Shown here one piece after another: positions 56,778 through 64,000 of a stretch of DNA of 64,000 nucleotides (positions are counted from its first letter, which is position 1; every line of letters begins with the position of its first letter). The translations under genes and the position numbers were made by a program. The notes under the pieces were generated by a model. The model worked only from the letters and a program-made list of their open reading frames with translations. It was not told where the DNA came from and made no database searches. The stretch is from Euphorbia lathyris (taxonomy: Eukaryota; Streptophyta; Magnoliopsida; Malpighiales; Euphorbiaceae). Location of the stretch: NCBI RefSeq assembly GCF_963576675.1, contig NC_088913.1, forward strand, positions 18,798,001 through 18,862,000. The letters are read 5' to 3'.

Positions 56778-57731
56778 TTCGAAGTAGATAGTGAAATAAG
56801 GAAAGTTTTGAAGCTTGAGGTTTCGATGTGGGTGGGGTGTTGCACATATGGCATGTAACTCAAAATAAGACCTCGATCTTAATTTCTTAATTCCCCAGGA
56901 TCAGTAGCGACGTGAGTGGTGAACAGGCGTCGCAATCACTTAAGGACCAGTTGCGATGCATGCACATCACACTTGTCGCTAATGACTTATTATATATATA
57001 TAATTACTTAAGTTCTTAATTCGCGATGGTTATTAGGAATGTATGTACACTACATGCCGTGTGAAAACGAACAATTTACCAATCCAAATTACAAGTGACT
57101 GCTTGTTGGACACACGCTTCGCTATTGATTCTGTGTCACATTTCTCACACGGTCTATCATTCAATAGCGACGTGCGTGTTTGCGTTGCTATTGACCCTTT
57201 TTTTAAAATTAAAAGAATGTCAAACTCAATATAATTATTAAAGATAGTTATTGAAGATATACTAAATTAAAGAATACCAGAATAATATATAAATATTTTA
57301 GATTAATTAATTATGTAATGAATAATTATTGTCTCTTATATTGTTTTACTAATATGAGAACTTTTAAATTCCACTGCATAGATATGATTGGTTGAAAAAA
57401 AAACTAGGACTTGTCAACAGTTCGGTTGGACTAATAGTCGGTATTGATTTAGGAATAACAGTCTGTAAAAAATGATTTCTTTGAGATGTTCGTCACATAT
57501 TCTAAGAACATCTGATGAAATCATTTTGCGCAAGGCAATAATTAATGGACCCTGTTTCTTTTATTTTTCTTTATCATTTTCGATAATTTTCTTTCTTTAC
57601 AATAAAGAGGGGATCACCAATCAAGTTTATTTTATTATTGGAAACCCAAATTACAAAGTTCAAAACTAAATAAAAGCAAAACACAAGATCCACATACAAC
57701 AAGGCATAAAATGAAAACCCATTGGGATTTT
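56778..57731 (+). other. Module B end and CACTA-like subterminal remnant
   Basis: 56778-56835 continues the SOT upstream module across the MULE (AAGTAGATAGTGAAATAAGG, matching inverted 59110-59165). 56900-57200 has recurring TAGCGACG / GTCGC words (AGTAGCGACGTGAG, CAATAGCGACGTGCG), typical of CACTA subterminal regions, but no termini were found. 57240-57731, the SOT2 3' flank, is AT-rich with no gene. Confidence 0.45.
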
Positions 57732-58688
57732 TCAGACCAATAAGCCAGAACCGCTAAACTTATCATGGACGATTTGATCTAGTCTTTCTGCCATATCAGC
57801 TGTTAGATAATTCTTCCAGTCACCAATTTCACCTTTCCTAAAGAATAAATTGTTTTCAATTTTGATAGGACATATTTTGCTAAAATTGTTTCTCTTATTC
57901 ACCTCCAAATTGCTCAAACTCTCAAAACTACACAGCTGAACAATCTTTTCTGGTATACCTTGTTTCTCTTCATCAACAGAGAAAGGACAGCCCATGAAAT
58001 CTGCAATTTTCTTCACATAGAGGCAAGTATCATTTTTCATCTCTTCGTATTTCAGAAACAATACTCTGTCAGGATATTCAAGGCTTGCTTTCCAATATCC
58101 TAACAGATGATCCCAATACGGTCCATAAGGCGAAACTCCGCTGCAGAACTTTTCATACGCCTCCTGGAATGTGATTACTTGTTTATCACAGGAAAAATGC
58201 CATAGAGAAACAAGAACATCCTTCACATTCCTACACACGTAAATGAATTTAGTGTTGGAGTTGAGAATGGATTTAGGCAAGGAGTTGAAAGAAACATGTG
58301 TCGAAATTAAGGGATTTTGAATTTCCCTTTCCTGGCCAACGGAATAGAGCAATTCCTGAACAGCAACAATATCATGTGGCAGCTTAGTGAGTACAGGATT
58401 TTGGGAGGAATTTAAGTTGGATCTAGTTGAAATGGCAACAGAGAGGGATTTAAGCCAAGTTGTGCCTGATTTTGGAATGCTGCAAAGAAGAATATCATTG
58501 GGTTGAGGGATGAAGTTTTTCTGAAACAATATGACTCCTTTGAGGTAATCTGTATAGTACCAAAATCCTTGGTATTTGTACAGAATTTGATTAACACGCC
58601 AGCATGGCCTTGATTCTTCAGGAAGGCTTAAGATGTTCATTTCTTCATCTTTGGCAGCACTGGTTTTCATCGTTGAACAAATTTCCAT
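57732..58688 (-). CDS. Cytosolic sulfotransferase (SOT2)
   Basis: Intronless, 318 aa, full length for the family, with an intact frame. It should transfer sulfate from PAPS to a hydroxylated small molecule in the cytosol; the acceptor cannot be read from the sequence. 5'-phosphosulfate loop IPKSGTTWLK 71-80; catalytic His131 (STHVSF); 3'-phosphate site VCRNVKDVLVS 151-161 with Arg153 and Ser161; KASLEYPDRVLFLKYEEMK 200-218; RKGEIGDW 284-291. SOT1 has CRDPKDV at the 3'-phosphate site while SOT2 has CRNVKDV, a small change that keeps the Arg. The start ATG at 58688 is the first in the leader. It converges with SOT1; the two leaders are homologous, so they are duplicates. Confidence 0.95.
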   Translation of the reverse strand: MEICSTMKTSAAKDEEMNILSLPEESRPCWRVNQILYKYQGFWYYTDYLKGVILFQKNFIPQPNDILLCSIPKSGTTWLKSLSVAISTRSNLNSSQNPVLTKLPHDIVAVQELLYSVGQEREIQNPLISTHVSFNSLPKSILNSNTKFIYVCRNVKDVLVSLWHFSCDKQVITFQEAYEKFCSGVSPYGPYWDHLLGYWKASLEYPDRVLFLKYEEMKNDTCLYVKKIADFMGCPFSVDEEKQGIPEKIVQLCSFESLSNLEVNKRNNFSKICPIKIENNLFFRKGEIGDWKNYLTADMAERLDQIVHDKFSGSGLLV

Positions 58689-58785
58689 GACGAGAAAGAA
58701 AGTGAAATAGTGTTAGGGACTATACTGCACAAGAGAAGAACTGTGCTGTCTTTGCTTTGATAAATTCTTTTTTATAGAGAACATC
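58689..58785 (-). promoter_or_regulatory. SOT2 core promoter and 5' UTR
   Basis: On the minus strand CTATAAAAAAG (58777-58767) is a plausible TATA box about 90 bp before the ATG. The leader TTCTCTTGTGCAGTATAGTCC then ACTATTTCACTTT closely matches the SOT1 leader. Confidence 0.65.
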
Positions 58786-59099
58786 AGATCAAGTTGGAAC
58801 ATAGAAATTTCTCTAATTATTTCCTTCCAATTATTCAGTGGTTGGCTCAATCATATATCTATTAATCTCTAATGCATCTCACACGCAAATGCTCATTGAG
58901 CTTGCAACATGTATAACACATGTCTATCCCGCCATATGTTTTTAATTCCCAAATTAATGAGGTTGCGAGCACTTGAACTTTCGACCATTTGGTCCAAAAA
59001 ACTCTGATACCATTTTATGAAACCGATTGAACTAAAAGCTCGAATTTATAGGTAAGGATCAAATGGTGGTTTTTATCATCTACTCTTCTTTTTCTTTTT
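58786..59099. other. SOT2 5' flank
   Basis: No gene. AT-rich upstream sequence. The block around 58940-59060 (TTTGGTCCAAAAAACTCTGA, TACCATTTTATGAAACCG) looks like an old LTR/PBS remnant, but this is weak. Confidence 0.3.
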
Positions 59100-61440
59100 T
59101 TTATGTTCAAATTTCATAATCTGTCAAGCTTCAAAACTTTCCTCTTTTCACTATCTGCTTTGAATAGAAAAAAAAATAAGTTTGTATTCTTCTTCCTACT
59201 CCAACCGGGTTAGATTTTATCTGTTTTATTTTGTTGGTTTTTTATTTTTAGTTGGTTTCCATATATTTTATAGGATTTTTTTATATGTTTAAATTCTATC
59301 TGTTTTCTATTATTTTTTCGTTTATATCTTTTTCGAATTTAGTAAGAGCTGAAATGATTTATCGGATTGCAGCTACTTTTCTATGTTTATTTTTTTTTTT
59401 TATACCATTTATGATTATTGTATTTCTTATAATCGTTTTAATCTTGTTGTAAATCTTGTAAGGTTTGATTCTTTTATAATTCTTTTTTATTTCTTATAAT
59501 CGTTTTAATCTCGTTGTAGATCTTGTAAAGTTCTGTTTTCCTTAAAGAAGCTTTTTGCTTTTTATAAAAAAAAAAAAAAAGAAAAATCTTACAACCATTC
59601 CAGATCAGTAGACCCAAATTTGTAACTTCCATGCTTTCTTAAAAAGATAGAAATGATTTGAGTTTTTCTTTTTTCTTCTTTTTATTTTTTTTTTATTCGA
59701 ACATATTATATAATGTATGATTGTATATCCTCTACCAAACCAGATTATGGCTTCGAGAAACTGAAATACTCCAAAGACTAGGTTCAATATGAGATTTTTT
59801 TTTTAGATTTTTTTTTTCTATTACAAATTACAGTATTATTATTGAGATCTTTTATATATTATAAAATGAATTTGTTAATAAATACTTATGAGTCATGAAG
59901 AAGTTTATAATTAAAAAAATGCCTTAGTCTCCATAAATATAATACTTTACACATGTGTACAGTCTCAATAAATATAAATATATTTATTCTAAAATATTAT
60001 ATATATTGTAAGATTGTATGTCCTCTACCAAACCAGATTTTGGCTTCGAGAAACTCAGATACTCCAAAAGATCTATTTGGAATTTATTTATTTTTATTAG
60101 TGGGGTTTCTTTGTTTCCTAGTTTTGACTTTTTAAAAAGCATATCAGATCAAGCTGGAACATCAAAATTTCTCCAATTATTTAGTAATAATTATATGTAC
60201 ATTATTTATTACAATTGAAATGTTGCAATAATTATTGAGACCTTTTTTTTTTTTGTTACAAATTATTGAGATCTTTTTTTTTGTTACAAATTATACAGTA
60301 AAACCTCTATATAGGAATACACTTGGGACCGAACGATTTGTATAACAATTGGGAGGTTATTACTAAATAGAGTTTGGTATAATAAAATTTCCCAACACAT
60401 AAAATTTTAAATTTTTATCATAGGCATGCATGGTTTATATATAATGTATAACAATAGACATTAATGAAACAAATTAAATATTTAGAATTTCAATTTAGAG
60501 TTTAGATTTTCAATATATAGATAATTGGAAGAGTTTTATGAGAAAAATGTAAACATCAATGAGAATACTAAATATTTATAATTTCAAGTTGTAGTTTGTG
60601 TTTCCAACTCATAGATCATTTCAATAGTTCTTTTTAATAGTTTATAATTTAGTTTGAATTCTTAATATATATATATAATTATTACTATATAGAGGCATAG
60701 TTTCTAAAGGTGGGACTCGAAAAGTATATAACAAATAACGTTTGGGAGGTTATTCCTATTTATAACTGGCCCAAGTTGGAACCGAGTTTTTTTTATAACA
60801 AAATAGAGGTTATTCCTATATAGAGTATTCCTATATAGAGGTTTTACTGTATATTGAGATCTTTTAATATTATAAATGAATTTGTTAATAATTAGAAGAA
60901 TGGGTTAGTCTCCATAAATAACACTTTACACATGGTTTACCATGCTACAAAAGAAACCCAAATTAAAGATGTCAGCAGTATGATTGTATGTCCCATACTT
61001 GCTGAAGTTTATAATTAAAAATGTGTTAGTCTCCATAAACGATGAGATTATTTCACCAAAACCATGTTGCTACATGTCAAAAATTTCACCAAAACCATGT
61101 TGCTACATGTCAAAAAGTAAATTCTAAATAGATAAATAATTTGAAACTATTAAAAGTTTGTTGAGCAGTTTAAGTTTAGAACTTATTAAAAGCAATTGGA
61201 TAAACATAAAGAGTTATTGAATACAATTAGACAAAAATATAAGGTTATTGAAAGCAAATAGATAAAAAAAAAAAGGGTTAATGAATAGAAGTGGACACGA
61301 ATATGAGTCATTTAAAACTTTTGAAAATTCGGAGAGGCAGTTAAAATTTCTGACTAAATATAAGGGCAATATATGTATTAAACCAATAAAAGAAATTTGA
61401 AACTCAATTTTGGAAAGATAAAATCAACTCATAACCTACA
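59100..61440 (-). repeat. SOT upstream module, copy C (upstream of SOT2)
   Basis: Inverted relative to copies A and B. In minus-strand order: R1 (61440-61080), R2 with CATGTGTAAAGTATTATATT-like sequence (61070-60850), the Emigrant-like MITE, R2 again (60260-59830), TCTGAGTTTCTCGAAGCC and GGTAGAGGACATACAATC (59990-60070 region), and 59350-59100. Small duplicated blocks (59690-59780 and 60000-60080) share the GGTTTGGTAGAGGA sequence. No gene; the T-rich ORF at 59252-59452 is not credible. Confidence 0.72.
60294..60851. mobile_element. Emigrant/pogo-like MITE, 554 bp, TSD TA
   Basis: 60296-60849. Left end CAGTAAAACCTCTATATAGG and, reverse-complemented right end, CAGTAAAACCTCTATATAGG: perfect over 20 bp. 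A TA dinucleotide flanks each side. The CAGTAAAACCTCTATA terminus is that of the Emigrant/Lemi (pogo-like Tc1/mariner) MITEs of dicots. No coding sequence. It splits an R2 repeat. Confidence 0.92.
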
Positions 61441-63232
61441 TTATGATGAGCTATTATTTCTCTTATTTGTTACGGAAAGTTATAACTAACTCACCTACCA
61501 TCAGAACTCCCACTAGACAATAAAACGCGACGATTGGAATTATGTTCTTACAGAGGCCCAACAAATGTTACAATACTACGGACCATTATAAGGATTCACA
61601 TGTAGGTTAACCAATCCATTAACAAAAAAAAATACTGATAAGTTCATTTAATTCGCTTAAACACATTTCAGCTAATTTATTACTTGGATTGGTTAATCTA
61701 TATTTCGGTCTGTCAACTGTCAGTGACTTTGCATAGAAAAAATAACTTTAAATCTATAATTATTTACTTAAAAATAAATATATAATTATTTATATATTAA
61801 GCGAAAAATATTAAAATTTAAATTCAATTAAAAAAATCACGCAAACAAATAAATTTTAAGTTATTTAAAATTTTTAACTTAAAATGTAAATATAAATATG
61901 TATATTTATGTATTAATAATTAAAGTTCTACCTATAATTATACTAGTTTTATGTGTATCAATATGTAATCGGTTAATTTTTCGGTTTCGGTTAACCATCG
62001 ATTTTCGAAATGAAACCCCATAATCTAGTCAAACAGTTCCGGTTAACATATTCTTTTGATTCGGTTTCAATATCAGAAATTGGGTTTTCCAAGTTAGTGT
62101 TGTACAACCTGATACCATATTATGCTCAATAGAGTAGCAATAATGAACAACTTCAATTACCATACTGTGCTCGGTAGAGTACAAATTTTGAATGAGATAA
62201 AGAATAAACTAACGTTTTAAGAGCTAATGAATGAAATGGTATAAATTTATCCTTAATAATTAATATTTATAAGTAAGATCAATTTTAACTATATATTATC
62301 GAAAATTAGAAAAATTAGTTTGGCTGGTATTTAACGGTCATCTCAGACCTTCCAAATATCAATGATGTCTAAGATATTTTGTGTATTACTAACAAAATTA
62401 CAAAGATTATGTTAAATAAAAACTAAATCTGCTACATATAAGTTAATCATTTTTTTTTTGTCAAACTGTCTAAAATAATTGTTGTGTTATTAATATAGTT
62501 ACAAAAAAGTGTACGAAACTGGTTCAATTTTTCGACAAACTTTTTTGAAAGATCCGATGTGACAGTTAAATAACAGTCAAACTGGTTTTTTCAAATTTTC
62601 AATAGTGTATGGTTAAAATTGATTTTTCTTGGAAATGTTAGGGTTAAATTTACATTAGTTTATACATTAGAGTTAAATCTGCAGTTCGCTTGAAATGTTA
62701 TTGTTAAATTTAGCCTTTATCCCCATTAGATCAATGGTAATAGCATATCTGTAGTATGTCATTCAGTGTTAGATCTAGGTTTATTAGAAATATATGATGA
62801 AGATTCAAAGCAGCATAAGACTTAAATTCATTAAGCCTGAATTTAATGGTAAATGTCAAATTCATTTACTTATATTAAAATGCATGTGAACAATGGTTTG
62901 TTGAATCATATATATATCAAGCCCATGAAGTTTCAACTTAGGATGGGGTTTTCTTGAGAGGAACTATATGGCATAACTTTTCTGCTTCTTGAGGAAACCA
63001 ATTTTGTATTTCTTTGGGTCCTAATTTGATCAATCCAAAACTAATTATATTTTCAATACAAAAGGCTCCCCTTAGTTACCAAGTAAAAAAAAAATTGATT
63101 TTAGAATAAATAACTAAGGAAAGGGTGAAGAGAGGAAAGGGATATGCAGAACTACCTTATTGTCAAGAACTTACCACATACACCTTTTCTTCAATTATAC
63201 TAGTGTACGAGCCCTTGAAAATTTTCGTTATC
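61441..63232. other. No gene recognised
   Basis: AT-rich sequence without a credible ORF, RNA gene or complete repeat. 62130-62180 repeats a CTCGGTAGAGTA / CTCAATAGAGTA word. 62280-62700 contains TTGGCTGGTATTTAACGGTC-like sequence that could be an old MITE, but no ends were found. Confidence 0.4.
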
Positions 63233-63931
63233 TTAGAGCAGCTTTAATGGTTGTTACTTTATAAAAAAGTTTGTTGTCAAACATTAAGCTATTGTTATTT
63301 AGATGTTATTTTATTTAGTAAGTTACTATAATTAACAAACTTTTCTATCCGCTTCTATAATGCAAAAAGAAAGTTGCAACCGAGATTTTGGGATTTTGGA
63401 CCATGAGGGACGCTAATGCGTTTACATCTCGCGCGTGGCTGACACACGCCAAAAGCCTCAATTGTCCCAAAATGCGAGCAATCCTTAATATTATTAAGAA
63501 AACATTTATTTTATATAAACTTTTTGTATTTCAATGGTAAAAAACTTGTAATGTTTTAAAAGTTATATTTACTTCAAATGGTAAAATGTAAAAAAAAAAA
63601 AAATACAAGAAATATAACATAAGTTTTCATTTGTCACTACAAAATCTTTTCTTATTCTATCTAATTTTCAAAATTACATTAAAAATACATAATCAATTGT
63701 GGAATTAATTATTTTGATGGATAAATATATTTTATGGAATTTATAATAAGTATTGAATAAACAACTTTGTTGGTTAAAATTAATACTTATATAGTATTTT
63801 ATGACAAGTGGTTCCTATAAAAATTGAAAGTAATAGATGATTATAGTGGTATGTTATTTGTATTTGTTATTTATGTATATGTGGCAAGTGAGAGTAATAA
63901 AAGTTTGTTACTTCCATTTGAGATGCTTTTA
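63233..63931. mobile_element. PIF/Harbinger (Tourist)-like MITE, 693 bp, TSD TTA
   Basis: 63236-63928. Left end GAGCAGCTTTAATGGTTGTTAC and, reverse-complemented right end, AAGCATCTCAAATGGAAGTAAC. The TTA target duplication is at 63233-63235 and 63929-63931. The GAGCATCTCCAATGG-type terminus and the 3-bp TTA TSD fit Harbinger MITEs. The TIR is imperfect. A GC-richer patch, CTCGCGCGTGGCTGACACACGCC, is at 63428-63450. No coding sequence. Confidence 0.65.
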
Positions 63932-64000
63932 TATATTGATGCGACGCAGTCAAGTCTCCATTATCAAATATGTTGAGGCAAAGAAAAGTAAGTTACATTC

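Noticed and set aside
1..64000. tRNA, rRNA or other structural RNA genes
   Set aside because: No cloverleaf or rRNA-like sequence was noticed. The only tRNA-related sequence is the primer-binding site at 40018-40031.

Overview
This is plant nuclear DNA, almost certainly from a eudicot with a repeat-rich genome. The evidence is AT-rich intergenic sequence, Ty1/copia and Ty3/gypsy LTR retrotransposons, plant LINEs, CACTA and Mutator-like transposons, and two intronless plant cytosolic sulfotransferase (SOT) genes. Nothing bacterial, organellar or viral is needed to explain it. The only convincing host protein-coding genes are SOT1 (31610-32581, +) and SOT2 (57732-58688, -), which converge across about 25 kb. 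Nearly everything else is nested mobile DNA.

Region by region. 1-8063: 3' half of a SIRE/Maximus-type Copia element (RT/RNase H, env-like third ORF, PPT, 3' LTR), with a 2,074-bp solo LTR (4216-6289, TSD CATCA) in the third ORF. 8064-8821: LINE tail. 8822-9425: end of a second LTR of the solo-LTR family, opposite orientation. 9433-16304: internally deleted Copia element on the minus strand, its 3' LTR split by a CACTA element (9470-12658). 16668-20833: a CACTA element carrying fragments of three host genes (IST1-like, Dicer-like, AP2/ERF). 20835-23729: 2,895-bp solo LTR with TSD AGTGA and a striking palindrome array before its TATA box. 23821-25076: LINE tail on the minus strand. 26853-28996: long-TIR element. 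30189-31236: poly(A)-tailed retroposon with a 10-bp TSD, just upstream of SOT1.

31500-36560 holds SOT1, a SOT relic, two Mutator-type MITEs (33918-34640 and 35684-36367) and a probable LTR. 36960-44660 is a gypsy fragment invaded by a small non-autonomous LTR retrotransposon (38528-44319) that carries a host DEK_C-type gene; one of its LTRs is split by a CACTA element (40267-44292). 46527-56768 is a Mutator-like element (TSD TTCTTTCTA) containing a 9.3-kb CACTA element (47314-56586, TSD CTC) with transposase remnants, a LINE endonuclease piece, a SEPALLATA-like MADS K-box fragment and 233-bp tandem repeats. SOT2 and its upstream region follow, with an Emigrant-like MITE and a Harbinger-like MITE.

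Two themes stand out. First, several elements have independently captured unrelated host gene pieces, some with splice sites intact. Second, the two SOT genes share a long upstream module, and a third inverted copy of it (44665-46526 continuing at 56778) has no gene attached, so the locus looks like a sulfotransferase cluster pulled apart by transposons. Domain names rest on motif recognition by eye; no database search was run.
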